This document shows, in pieces, positions 23,893 through 35,456 of a stretch of DNA of 64,000 nucleotides. Under the pieces are notes generated by a model. The model searched no databases. It was not told the DNA's origin and worked only from the letters and a program-made list of their open reading frames with translations. The stretch covers positions 216,870,081-216,934,080 of the forward strand of contig NC_050100.1 in NCBI RefSeq assembly GCF_902167145.1, read 5' to 3'. Positions within the stretch are counted from its first letter, which is position 1. The number at the start of each line of letters is the position of its first letter. Source of the stretch: Zea mays. Its lineage: Eukaryota; Streptophyta; Magnoliopsida; Poales; Poaceae. The position numbers and the translations under genes are program-made.

Positions 23893-24441
23893 AGGGTTGG
23901 GCATTCGGTCATTCGGTCTATTAGGGTAATTCGGTTCGGTCTATTCGGGTTTGTGAAATTTCGGGTCCTGAAAAATAAGAACCGAAATTTCCAAAAATAT
24001 TTTAGGAACCGAACCCGAATAGACTCACAATTTCGGTTCGGTCTATTCGGTCCACCGAATAGACCCGAATTGTAGAGAGCTAGTATATTTTGTTAAAATA
24101 TAGACAATGAATAATTAATTGAAAGTACTATTACTACAAGTGACTATAAAAATTAGCATACAAAGATATATATACTATCGTTTAGATGATATCATTATTT
24201 CTAGCTAATAAGTTCATAAATCATATAATAATACCATCACATATTAAGAGCTTTTTTATATTTCGGGTTATTAGGTCTATTCGGGTTTTATAGGTTAGGA
24301 ACCGAACCCGAACCCATAACCCGAAATATAGCACATATAGGAACCGAACCCGAACCCGAAAACCCGAATAGACCAATAATTCGGTCTATTCGGGTTCGGT
24401 TCAGTTCGGGTTCGGTTTTCGGTTTTAAAATGCCCACCCCT
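23893..24441. mobile_element. TIR element rich in TTCGG motifs, 0.5 kb upstream of the RRM gene
   Basis: The ends GGGTTGGGCATTCGG and (reverse complement) GGGGTGGGCATTTTAAAA are inverted and flanked by TA on both sides. The arms contain many copies of TTCGGTCTATTCGGGTT and its reverse complement, so the whole 0.55 kb could fold into a long hairpin. The centre is AT-rich. Confidence 0.6.
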
Positions 24442-24940
24442 ACACACGCATCATTAAAAAAAAGAGAGAGATGGTATGGAGAACAAGGAAGGAGGCTGGC
24501 GTTGTTGCGGCGGGCTTATTGTAGCCCATTGGAAACGAGACTAGAAAGGGTCATGCAGCAGCAGCTGTCATCCCACACCCTCTCCCTCTCCCTCTTCCAG
24601 CGCACAGCCTCGGCCCCTCCATCTCTCTTTGCTCGCCCCTGCCGTATCCTCCCTCTCCCATAAGGTACAGGGACCTCAAGGGGTATGGAAGTGGAGAAGT
24701 ATACTAGGGAGCCCAAGGGGAGGGAGGAGCAACCGCAGCAGGTCAGGTCTGCCTATGACCCAACAAAGCTCGGTACAAACCACTAGGAAGGAGGAGGTCG
24801 CCAGAAACCACTAGCTAGGAAGGAGTGAGGGAGGACTCAGGAGTCTAGCTAGTTTGTTCGTCCCTCCCTCCCGCGTCAGAAGTCAGAACTAGCCTAGCCT
24901 AAGCCGAAAGCCGAAAGGACTCGGTGCTTGCGTGCGGCGG
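24442..24940 (+). promoter_or_regulatory. probable promoter and 5' leader of the RRM gene
   Basis: A pyrimidine patch (CCCTCTCCCTCTCCCTCTTCC, near 24579-24599) is the kind of core-promoter Y-patch common in plants. No clear TATA box is visible. The transcription start cannot be placed from sequence alone. Confidence 0.35.
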
Positions 24941-27900
24941 ATGGCGACTTCGTCGTCGTTCTCTGGCCCCGGCGGGTCCCCGGCCCACGCGTCTCCGGGA
25001 GGCGGAGGCGGCGGCGGCGGCGGCGGTGGCGTGGGGTCGTACCACCACCACCGGTCGCGGTTCGGCGACACGACGCTGACCAAGGTGTTCGTTGGCGGGC
25101 TGGCGTGGGAGACGCCGTCCGAGGGGCTGCGCCAGCACTTCGACGTCTACGGAGAGATACTCGAGGCGGTCGTCATCACCGATCGCGAGACCGGCCGCTC
25201 CAAGGGCTACGGTTTCGTAAGTGGACTCTTGCCTCTCTCTCTCTCTATCTCGCCCCCGACCTTCCTCCGGCCGATCGGCCCGCCGCCGCCTCTATATCGG
25301 ATCGGTCGACGCTTACCAGATGTGTTATGTGGCTCCGCAGGTGATTTTCCGGGACCCGGACGCGGCGGCGCGGGCGGTGCAGAACCCGAACCCGGTGATC
25401 GCCGGCCGGCGCGCCAACTGCAACATTGCGGCGTTCGGCCCGCCGCGGGCCGCGCAGCCGAGAGGTGAGCGACCCGAGGAACCAAATCAATGCTCCTCCT
25501 GCTGTCCTTTTTTTTTTTACTTTCCTTGCCATCGCAAGGCACGCGCATGTGCATGGCAGTTAATAACCGGGCCATGATTAGCGCCGGCGGCAGTACCAGT
25601 ACTACGCGATTAACCCGTATATATATAAGCTTGATTTTAGGGCACCATGTTCCGCTCTGGATTTTCCCTGGTAGGGGAGGGGGGGACAGGTTACTGGCAG
25701 ATGGGTGGGGGACCCACCCCAGCACAGCTGGTGAAACACTGGGCGCCAGCACACGGGAACCAGGACGGCCACTACTATATCTGCACTGGGAGGGGAGGCA
25801 CTAATCAGCCATGGCTCATGGCTTCCATCACGAGTCGTCATGGCTGTGTGGTGTGCTAGCCCAGGCTGGATTTGCAGTGCCTGCCCCCTAATTCGCTGCA
25901 CGCTATCTGGTCTACTCATCCCCACCACCTCGCAAAAGTCGAGGATAGCAATGAAATCTGGCTGGCGATTTCTTTACTTAGCATCTCGGTGAAGTGCCGG
26001 TATAACCATCTCCCATACAATGATACAACTATACAAGATGCATGCGTGGAGTGGGGCTGCTGCTGCCCATTTCCCCCCTTTAATTTGCTTGCTGAGGAAG
26101 ATCAAGTTGCATTGACCGGGAGCACGCCATTGGTGGTGGTATGCTGCATCGCTCCAGCGACAGCGAGGTGTAAAGGGGTGGAGATTACATCGCTGGAGAA
26201 TCGATCGGGAATCCAGACGCCTTTCTTTTCTAGTGAAAACCGATGCATGGCTTTACAAAATGTTGGGCGGCATATACTACCCAATACTGCTACTCTCCCT
26301 GTAGTCTTTTTTAGACTTTGACCCGTCGACTGTCAACCGCTGGAGGAATAGATGCTTGATTCCGCGGCATGCATGGAAAGCTTTGTGCTGATGCAGCTTT
26401 TCCTTCTCTAGCTCGTCCCCCATATCCGATCGATTCGTTTCAGAGTAGTAGAGTTTCTTACATTCGTTCGTTGTTTCAATATTGACTCCCAAGTCCCAAT
26501 ATGTATTTACCGGATCTCCTAGCTAGCTAGACTCTTATTTTTCAATTGGAGCCTTTCCTCTTTTTCATTATGTGATAATCATATATCATTAGGTTGCTTT
26601 TTCAAATAAGCCAGCTTATATGATGGTATTGGTCTTCTCTCTCTCACACACACACAGGAGAACAATATGCATGCTATTTTCTGCACAACTGTTTAGTGCA
26701 TTACAGCGCGCACACAATAATGCAACACCAAATGGAGTAGGTTCAAGTGCTGGCTAGCTAGGACAGCTTTGAATCATCTGGCACTGTGCTAATCTACGCA
26801 ATGCTCACTTAAAGAAACCTCTTTCTCTATCAGTCATAGTAGACCGAATACAGTGCAGAACAGAATATTTTTCCCCTTTTTTGAAGGAAAAATGGACATC
26901 TTTTTTTGTTATTATCCAACAAAACAAAGAAAAGATAATGGTTTACTAAGAGCATCTCCAACAACGTGACCTATAAAAATGTCCTATAATTTAAAAATAA
27001 GTATATTTTATAAAATTTAGGGCACCAACAAAACACTCCGCTCCAACAGTAAAGCCCTAAATCTAGATTATAGGGCAGTCCACTATGGTGTAGTATATTT
27101 GAGTCACTTGAGAGAGTGCCCTATAGTTTTTTGACAAAAAATTATAAAATAGGGCACTGTTGGAGTAGTTTTTCCTTTGTAGAGCCCTATATTTCAATTT
27201 GAGGCACTAGTTTAAAGCATTGTTGGAGATGCTCTGAAGCCATCATACGCCGGAAGAAAACCAGAGCCCGTCTGGTCAGTCAAAACCCCAGTGCAGCACA
27301 GGGCACATGGCGAGACACAGGCAGGCTGCACAACTGTTCTCGCAAGCAATGCCTTTGCCTCCCCCTGTCCGTAATACATGCATGCATACGCCTGCTCTGC
27401 CCTGGCCCTGCACTGTTCTGTACTGCTCGGTGTATTGTTTGTTTGGTTCGTGTTGCTTTTAACGTGCCGTTGCCACCACGATTTCTCTGCAGGGAGAGGA
27501 GGAGGAGGAGGAGGCCGAGGGCCGCACGTGCCCGATCAGCCGCCCCAGGGGTCGCCGTCGCCCTACAGGGTGCCATCGCAGATGACCCCGCCTCATCAGG
27601 CCGCCACGTTGTTCTACAACCCCCAGTTCGGGTGAGTGCTTTTGTCGTCTATACGTTTTCAGCTGTTCCTCCTCAAAACCTCTGGATCCAGGACCAGGCC
27701 GTAGAAATACGTGCTGCAGATCCCTGTACGGCTCAGCTCAGCCGAGCTGAGATCACGATGATGCGCCGGTGACGAGCATTGCCGGATATGATTGCCTACC
27801 CGGCTACCGATGCGTTTATATCGCGTGCCATATGCGTACGTGCGTGCGTATGCCTGTATCACCGTAGGTGTGCGTCGTCATCGTGGGATCCGAGTACACC

Positions 27901-30395
27901 GCAACTCCGAATTATCAATTGACAGGGGCGGCGGCACATGTCCATTTCAAGGCTGTGTCACTGCGTTCTCCCTCACTTCTCGTTCTAATCCGGAGAGGGA
28001 TAGCCATCGTTACTCGTTAGGTCGTGACAACTCCCTATCGCAGTGTCTGCTTTTGGAAGTTCAGAGACCGTGTGATTGGTTGTCGCGTCCTAACTGCTCA
28101 GGCTCACGGCATGCGTTTACTAGACGCGAGAAAGTGTTTGGTTGCCCCACCCGACGCCCTCAAAACTGCATGCGCAGATGCAATTTAGTGATTTTTTCGG
28201 TGTCCAGCCTGCATGTGTGGAGAAGCTAAAAATTACAATCGCTGGAGAAGCAGGCCCGCACGAGCCAGGCACCTGATATACCGGCAACCAATCAGCCCCA
28301 GAGCCACAGCCGTGTGAATCGTCAGAGAATTTGCATGCTGAACTGACCTTAGTGGCCAGCTATAGTTTAATAGTTTTGTAATAGAAAAAAGCACGTTATT
28401 TTGCTGCTCTTTTGTGGGAGGAGAACAGCAAAAGGCCGTTGGTCTTTGATGATGTTCCATTTACCGAGCTAGCAGTAGCAGCTGACTTCTGCGTGCGTTT
28501 CACTTTCACGGAACCGAGCGCCACGTTTCTATCACGGCGCAGCTTTCAGTTATCGTTTCCTTAACTGGACAGGTGGGTGCATTTGCCAACAGGCGCAGAT
28601 GGACCCACGTGTCCCCATGCCTCTTCTGGTGGGCCCTGAGATAGGCCCATTAAATTTGGGCCGATGGGAGGAGACAGCAGCTCAGCATGGGCATCAACTC
28701 TGGTGGTCCTGCTACTGCCACCCTCTGTTTCCTTCTCTCTTACCCTAGACAGCAGACCACCACGGGCTGTGTTGCCTGCCCTGCAAACAATCTTTTTCGC
28801 TTTGTTGGCTTGCTGCAGAGTTGGTTGCCTGCGTTCATCTCTTAGTTCCATTTGATTTTACTGATATTGCAAATGTGTGATCCGTGCCAATCCATTGGCA
28901 TGGATCACTTAGGTGATAGGTATAGTGATTTCATGACCAATTTGGTACTTCTTAATTCTTTACTTGCTATATTGAGTTACTATAGTCGCTTTACAAGCTA
29001 ATTCTCTGAGATCAAGTTTTGGAATTCGTAAGGGGTGGTATTTGTTTAATTTAATCCTAGTGTGACAAAGTATGCTTTCATGTTTATTTGGAGGTCCCCC
29101 TACCTGACGTTTTGTTTGTTGATGATTAGTGCTTCTGATGTGATCTTTCCAGCTGGTCAGATGTTTTTAGGTTGTGTGAGGTGCACAAGCATTGAACAGA
29201 AAGCAACTTTTCCCAGTGAACTAGCAATACTACGTATGATGCAAGCGCGTGCGGGGGTGGGGGGGCTTATATTAGCTCGACATACAATAGTGCCTGAGAT
29301 AATTTTAGCTTTACAACCATGATAGTTGGTCGATATGTCTCTGGGACTGAGAGACAACGATGGGCCTCATGGTTCAGTCTCAGCGCAACCACTATCTTTC
29401 TTTTATAAGGCACTGAAGATGTTCTGCAAACTTTTGCAGGTACTGGTACCCACCTGATTATCCATACCAACAGGTAAGCCATCCAATCTCCATTTCATAC
29501 CCACCCCTTCGATGTCATTTTTTTTTTGCATTAACTGGCAATACTATAAGAATAATTAGCTAAATCACACCGTTTACTTGCCATGATTTGAAACTCTGAA
29601 TTCAGTATTGAGAAACACCTCATCTTTGAATACAAAAAAAATCAGCAATGAAAAACCTAGTGATGTCTGCAGGATAGGTCCCTTGTTTATTGGTCATCAT
29701 GCATTTTGTACCAGAATGAGAGTCCAGCACAACCTGGCAATCTAATAAGACCTGAAAATTGATGAGCAGGCATTGTACAATTCTCAAGTGCTACAACATT
29801 ACTACCCTCAGATGTATGGTCCAGCCTCTCCTTCAGGACCAGCCTACCAATACATGGGCTATATGCCTGGTGGCCCAAGTCCAAGGACTGGATTCTCGCC
29901 GATGCAGCAACCAATGCGACAACCCTTCTTTCAGCAGCCAACGACACAGATGGATGGTTCTTTCCCATCAGTCCCTTCGCTTCCACCTAATTTCAGACTC
30001 CAGCTGCCCCCTCGTGCAGTCTCAAGGGAATCTGATGATGCATCTGGTACGCTACTACCATTCTTTCTCAGTTACTGTGGCGTTTCTTGCTGAAACCCGG
30101 GAAACAATGGTTTAATAATCCTAATGTTGCATGATACCTGTTACTATAAAGTCTTGGTATCATACAATTATGTCATTTTCTGACAATTGGATGTAATGTA
30201 TCTAACATAAGTTAATTGCAGAAAAGAACTGTAAACAATCACTTTGTTTTCAATAAACTGATATCTTACCACTGGCATATCTTAGCAGGCTCCCAGTCAG
30301 CCCAGCCAGTTTCTTCAACTCCTGCTACAGCCACAAACAACGAGGAAGATTCGAGGCCTGTAGTGTCTGATTCAGATCCAAACACACCAAATTGA
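24941..30395 (+). CDS. single-RRM RNA-binding protein (ARP1 / RBP24-like), six exons
   Basis: Coding exons are 24941-25216, 25341-25464, 27493-27631, 29440-29473, 29770-30046 and 30289-30395. All junctions are GT-AG, the frame holds throughout, and the sum is 957 nt (318 residues plus TGA). The RRM spans about residues 46-122, with RNP2 KVFVGGL (48-54) and RNP1 KGYGFVIF (88-95). The first intron falls inside RNP1 after the Phe, in phase 0. An 11-glycine run lies before the RRM (20-30) and an RGRGGGGGRG box after it (about 133-142). The rest is Pro/Gln/Tyr-rich, with [11 protein letters not shown] spanning the 34-nt exon 4. Plant homologues such as Arabidopsis ARP1 and its relatives bind RNA; the targets of this one are unknown. 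The start was chosen at the first in-frame ATG before the Gly run; the frame is open slightly upstream but without an ATG. Confidence 0.88.
24998..25030 (+). repeat. GGC/GGA trinucleotide run encoding 11 glycines
   Basis: Eleven consecutive glycine codons in exon 1 of the RRM gene, a likely length-variable microsatellite. Confidence 0.9.
26949..27235. mobile_element. MITE in intron 2 of the RRM gene
   Basis: Perfect 15-bp inverted ends AGAGCATCTCCAACA (26949-26963) and TGTTGGAGATGCTCT (27221-27235). The interior contains further inverted TATAGGGC/GCCCTATA motifs. This end sequence is very common among short grass elements. No coding capacity. Confidence 0.75.
28066..28304. mobile_element. 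probable MITE in intron 3 of the RRM gene
   Basis: The left part GTGTGATTGGTTGTCGCG with CAGGCTCACGGCATGCG is mirrored by the right part (reverse complement GGGGCTGATTGGTTGCCGG, then CCTGGCTCGTGCGG). Inverted ends are imperfect and boundaries approximate. Confidence 0.45.
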
Positions 30396-30980
30396 CTTAG
30401 TGAGAATCCTGGCAACACGATGTGACTTCAATCTGGTGCAGGCTATTGGTAGTCTGTAACAGAGTCTTCATGATACTCTCACATCTTGACTGAAAAAGTT
30501 CCCAAAGATTTGTTCTTTCATTATTTCTGATTCTTTTTTTTTTTGAATTCTTGCATTGCATTTCTTCACCGAATCCATTGTACGGACGACTGAATTTCAA
30601 GTTCAAACTTCAGGAATTCGCTAGCATATAAGTTCCGTGGCATGTTAGCGTTCAAAGTACTGCAGTGCTGTTAGTTCGTATCTCAAATATGCAGTACAGT
30701 TTTTCATTGAGGAACCACCCAGTTTTATTGCAACCAGAACAAATTTTTCCCTTCAGTCGAGAGAAGGCTCCAATTTCTACTGCTGTTTTATTACTCACAG
30801 AAGAACAAAACGATTTGCAGTTCGGTCTGTAGCATGGCAGGCGAAAATACGAACTACATACTGACAAGTGACAAGCAAGCTTGAATTCTGAAATGGACAT
30901 GTTCATGTCACACCATAATTTCTAATGTGAAACTGACCGTCACGAAACAAAGAAATTCAGTACTTATACTTACATAATAC
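30396..30980 (+). other. 3' flank of the RRM gene
   Basis: Likely includes the 3' untranslated region. No canonical AATAAA was found close to the stop, so the polyadenylation site is not assigned. T-rich stretch near 30532-30545. Confidence 0.4.
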
Positions 30981-31068
30981 TACTCTGTTCTCGAATATTT
31001 GAATATTTGTCACCAGTTAGTTTATTTTAAAACTAAAACGCGATAAATAAAAAAGAATAGAGGGAGTA
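30981..31068. mobile_element. Stowaway-like MITE
   Basis: 88 bp with the degenerate left end TACTCTGTTCTCGAATATTTG and the right end AGAATAGAGGGAGTA. These correspond to the Stowaway consensus TACTCCCTC...GAGGGAGTA with TA at the ends. It lies about 0.6 kb after the RRM gene stop. Confidence 0.75.
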
Positions 31069-31125
31069 CAAATTTTCTAGTGACATTACACTTTGGTTTC
31101 CATATGCTCGTTAGTGTTCAAACTA

Positions 31126-31331
31126 TTAGCTTGCGGCTGTAGGAACATTTGCTTGGAGCACGAACTCGACCAAACGCTCGAGGTCCCGCCGCCTTCTGCT
31201 GCCGCCACGGCATTCTCCTTCCGCACTGTTGCTTTCGCCTTCATGCCTTGGCCTTTCTCACCGTCCATGGCTTCTTTTATGAGCCGTGCCACCTTGTCAA
31301 TCTCCAGTACAATGTCCTAGTTGGTGATCAA
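31126..31331 (-). pseudogene. UDP-glycosyltransferase C-terminal fragment, broken
   Basis: The minus strand encodes EIDKVARLIKEAMDGEKG, then MKAKATV and an AVAAAEGGGTS segment. After a frameshift comes LERLVEFVLQANVPTAAS and a stop at 31126. This pattern (a DGEKG helix, a Lys/Ala-rich helix, EGG-S, then LERLVEF) is typical of the last about 60 residues of plant family-1 UGTs. The PSPG sugar-donor box and everything before it are missing, and an in-frame stop precedes DIVLEID. It is a relic with no expected activity. Confidence 0.65.
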
Positions 31332-32657
31332 CCGTAGTGGCACAGAACAATGGCATGAGTGGCTGATCAACCGTAGTGGCACAGAAAGGTGTGGAGCGTG
31401 GGCTCTGGAAGGACCCAAGCCGACATACGTTCAGGGCCGTGAGCCCGGATGGGATGAGCGGCAGCTGCAAAATTGACGGGCCGAAAAACAGGTGGGCTCG
31501 TGCCGCAGATTCCCGGCACTAAGATTGTAGAAGCCCATGTAAATCGGCCCAATAACTTAATGTTTGTTTGGTAGAACTAGTAATGTAGCAGTAGTAGTAA
31601 CTCGGACGCCAAACTTTGCACAACAATTCCTTCCAGTTTGTGCAAGGACCGATTTTCACGGTCTCGACAAACGTGTCCCCACAGAACAAACAATCAAACA
31701 TTCATTCCCTCACAAGAAAAACGGACAGATCTCATCTCCAATCATAGCAACCCGCTTCCATGAAAATCATTACGTGCCAATGAAAGTTTTTGAATATAAG
31801 TATAGGAGGTGTGGACCAGTAAGTACTGTTTTTTTTTTCTCGCATTCTCGTCCTCATTCATAATAATAAAGTTGGAAACCTGCATCGTCGTCGTCCCCAC
31901 CAGAGCTGAGCCCGACAAGAGCAACACGCCCATTCAGCTGCCTCCAAAGCGCCCCTCCCAGTCCCATACGGACGGGTGGGCGCGGGGGAGACACCTCACT
32001 AAACAAAACACATGGGGAGGCATCAGAGCCGTACAAAGGCGGCCATGGCCACAATAACTCCGCAGCAGCGGCAGTGTCAGCTTAAAAATCGCATCATCAC
32101 CAGGCTCTCCCGGTGGCGGTGGTGCCACACGTCACGCAAGGTTCCAACGCAGACGCATCCAGCCCGCCGGTGGGTCGGCGGCACTGCGATCCAGCGGTAG
32201 ATTCGGGCTACCAGAGCCGTCCGTCAGGCGAGTCACATGCCTGCCTTCGATCTGTTAATTAAGACGTACTACCAGACCACTGGGCAAGACTTGGAGTGGT
32301 ACTAGCTAGGATTTACTGCTCACAACCACTCTTTAGTAGTCTTTAGTTTTTACACACCGACACGCGAGTAAAATTTGTTTGAGCAGGGAGCCAAAAAAAT
32401 GGCTACGGGCCTACGGCTACGCGAGTTGCAATGGCTGCAACGGCAAGCTCGAACTAGTAGAGACAGTAGCGCTAATAAATAAGCTTGTGATGAAGCAAGC
32501 CGCCATGGGTTCCGAAGAACACACGACAGACGCGAGACGGAGAACCTGGCTGGCTGGCTGGTCTCCAGTAGTGAGTCTCTCCCGCCGACCGGAGTCCGGA
32601 GCGGAGTGCATGCGCGCACCGGGGTTGGCACGGCGCCGAAGCAAAAGCAGCAGCGCG
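31332..32657. other. intergenic DNA between the UGT relic and the EPF-like gene
   Basis: A 23-bp direct repeat (TGATCAACCGTAGTGGCACA...) occurs at 31325-31347 and 31364-31386. The part next to 32657 is expected to hold the 3' untranslated region of the minus-strand EPF-like gene. No other gene recognised. Confidence 0.45.
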
Positions 32658-33106
32658 TCAGGGGTCGTACAGGCGGCCGTCGCAGCGGCATTTCCACCCC
32701 AGCGGCTTGTAGTTGGAGTAGCGCGAGAAGCCGGCCGCCACCGCCACCGTGTCGTCGTCGACGTCGGTGGCGCGGGCGCCGCGGCCGAGCCCGGGCACGG
32801 TGGTCACCTGGACGGGCATGCAGGGGTTGCAGGCGCTGCACCGGTTGCGGCAGCTCGGCGGCGTCGACCCCAGCCGCGACTTGTCCTCCGCCAGGTTCTG
32901 CTGCTGCGCCTCACGGAGACGAGACACCCGACGCGCTGTCAGTCTCAGTCTGTCTCAGGACTCAGGAGGAGGGGGGGACGAGTCGTACGTACGGTACGTA
33001 CCTGAGAAGGGGAAAACGTCGCGGTGCGGACGCTGCTCGCAGCGCCGAGAAGGAAGCAGAGGGACACGGCCGCGATGAGCGCTCGGCGAGGTGAGCTCAC
33101 GGCCAT
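32658..33106 (-). CDS. EPIDERMAL PATTERNING FACTOR-like secreted peptide, two exons
   Basis: Exon 1 runs from the ATG at 33106 down to 33002 (35 codons). Intron 33001-32910 is 92 bp, starting GTACGT and ending GTGAG. Exon 2 is 32909-32658 (83 codons plus TGA). The 118-residue product starts with a signal peptide: a basic SPRR segment, then a hydrophobic ALIAAVSLCFLLGAA core. The C-terminal mature domain begins near RLGSTPPSC and has six cysteines at residues 55, 59, 62, 65, 109 and 111, ending in GWKCRCDGRLYDP. This spacing, with a long 43-residue loop between cysteines 4 and 5, fits the EPFL family, perhaps the EPFL1-3 side. EPFL peptides act outside the cell on ERECTA-family receptor kinases, with TMM in some tissues, and control stomatal spacing and organ growth. 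Which of these roles applies here is unknown. Confidence 0.85.
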
Positions 33107-33900
33107 GAGACCATCTCTTCTTACAGCCAGGAATGAAGAAGGGTGGATGGATGGATGGATGTTTGGGGCGGATCGATCGAGGGCAATGGGAAGCTTGCTG
33201 GTTGCTAGACCGAGAGGTTACTGAAGAAACAGAAATAAGCTAGCTAGCTAGCTTCTGTCTCGTGTATAGGTTCTTCTTCCAGAATCTAAAACCTAGTCTA
33301 AAAGCTATGGCTATGGAGGAGATGAGCAGTGACGGTGGCGCAGGAGCACAAGCGAAGCAAGCAGGGCCGCAGTTGCCTGGCCTATGACGAGGAAGGTTGC
33401 AAAGGGGATCGGAGCAGAGGAAGGAGACGACGATGACATGGGCATATATATGTACAAACGTGGGGGGACGACGGACGCCACGGCAAGGCAAGGACTGTGA
33501 GGACCGGTTGAGTGGTGACCACCACCTTGTAACCTATCACTGCTTTGCTTTGGTAAACACACAGCAGTGGCGTTCTACTGCGCCCGCCATCATCACTCGT
33601 TCTCAGGGATCGAGATCGAGGAGTGAAATGCAAGGAGAAGATCGGACTGGATGGCGCCACAGCTGTCGCTGTCGTTCTGGGGACATGGCCTACACTTTGA
33701 CCGACTGTCGTGTCGCAATGAATGAACGGTGACTTAAACGAAAGAAAATCAGCTACGTATGCAATGCAAATGTCGAAACATGACGCCTCGCGGCACGCTT
33801 GTGAATCGGGGATCAAGTAGGTAATGGCGAAGGAGCCACCGAAGGACCCCGCACCGTACGAACAATGGTGGCTGCTATGCTACCCTACCAGCTACCTACA
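33107..33900 (-). promoter_or_regulatory. probable leader and promoter of the EPF-like gene
   Basis: A minus-strand TATATA lies at 33445-33450, about 340 bp before the ATG, and is the best TATA candidate. A GGAT tetranucleotide run (about 33140-33158) would lie in the 5' untranslated region. No ORF here looks real. Confidence 0.35.
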
Positions 33901-33939
33901 CTAGCTGAGGCAAACCTCGGATCTGCTTGGATGACAGAA

Positions 33940-35115
33940 AAAGGCTTATTTTTAAGATTAAAGTAACCTTTAAAACAATTATGCGTATGCGTAGCTCATA
34001 ATAGCATGTTTACGCAGCAGATTTGATATATCTTTAACACATATATCCAGTGTTTCGCGTAAAATAGAAAACGCGAAACTGTAGATGTAGGGGATAAGAT
34101 AAATGATTTGATAGAAGATTTGCCGGAGATAGTCTAAGTATGAGCTAGTAACTCATCATTATTTATAATGATGACCACTTTAGCATGGTCAAAGATTATT
34201 TTGTGGTGTCGTTGAAGTCCGTAGATAGCGTAGTATAGGTCAACTCAGCGAGTAAATGCGTGACCGTTGTCCAAAAATATAACCTAACATAACTTGTGTA
34301 GGTTCTTCAGTGGTGCAAGATTTTAGAGACACTGTCCTCTGTGTCGTTTTCATCGCGCCGTCGTTAGGGATAGGTATGAGACCGTGTAGCACTAAAGCGC
34401 ACTAACAATGGGTTGTATCACATGCGATTACTCAACTACAGAGCGACTGTCAACCATCTTATAGTCATGATGACACTGAAAGACATACAACTCATGTCCA
34501 ACATTAAAGGCACCATCGATAGCCCCTATGAACTCTCTTGCACTCTTTATGCTCATTTACACATCACAAAGCTTACCAGATAGCACACTTAATATGCATC
34601 CTAATGCTATCACATTATCTTTGTCATACTTCGACTATTTTTCACTGGTCAGAGGACCTCCACAAGGCTTCACAACCTGACTTGTCCATAGCAGTGAGCC
34701 ACAAATCAAGTTTTATGGACCACATTTAAAATTTGATCCACCAAACAAGTTTTATTGCATCAACAAAGTTGTTATATCCACCTTAAGGCGTCCATCAGGT
34801 TTATGGATTGTTAATGAAAGCTCATTTTTAGATTAAATTAGTTCTAAAGTAATTACTACATAAACAATAGATAAACCACATATAATAGATAATAGCATGT
34901 TCGTGGTGCCATGAGCGACAAACTCATCATTACTTAGTGTAAGGATCGCTTTATCCTAGTCGAAGATGAGTTCGTGGTGCCATTGAAGTCTACAGATGTC
35001 ATAGTACAAATCAACTTAGCGAGCAGTCACATGAACGCTGCCCAAAAACATGAACTACCCTAGCATGTGCAAATTTTTAGCGGATCGAGGTTTTAGAGAC
35101 ACTGCTCTTCCTATC
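33940..35115. repeat. pair of diverged direct repeats about 0.8 kb apart
   Basis: About 33940-34345 and 34818-35115 share a series of blocks in the same order. Examples are an AATAGCATGTT segment, ACTCATCATTA, GGTCAAAGAT/AGTCGAAGAT, GTGGTG-C-TTGAAGTC, CAACT-AGCGAG and TTTTAGAGACACTG. Identity is perhaps 65-75% by eye. They may be the ends of an old, decayed element. Confidence 0.6.
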
Positions 35116-35456
35116 GTTATCGTCACACTGACGCGAATATGGAGGAACATGAGGTGCACGATACTGAGGACTCCCTCATTTAAAACGGTGAAAAGGCACT
35201 GGCATGAACATATATACGGTCGGTAAAAGAAACAGCAAGCATCAACGGTGGCCACTAGAATGGTAGGACATCTCTTCGACCCATAGTTCAGAAGCTTCTA
35301 CTATCTTCAGCATATCGTGTATATAAACGTGTAAAATACTATTTTATATGATATATGGTACTGTTTATACAATGAAGTTTAGGATAGATGGTGGGATAGA
35401 GAGTGTGCTCGAGATAGCTTAACATTAATAATTATCAAAAGAGCTGTATCAAACCA

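Noticed and set aside
24932..24940. Upstream in-frame start for the RRM protein
   Set aside because: The codon is GTG; the first ATG in frame is at 24941.
25207..25752. 181-codon minus-strand ORF across exon 2 of the RRM gene
   Set aside because: Antisense shadow of GC-rich exon and intron sequence with no recognisable domain.
32350..32841. 163-codon minus-strand ORF over the EPF-like gene
   Set aside because: It is an Arg-rich shadow in another frame; the real frame has the six-cysteine EPFL motif.
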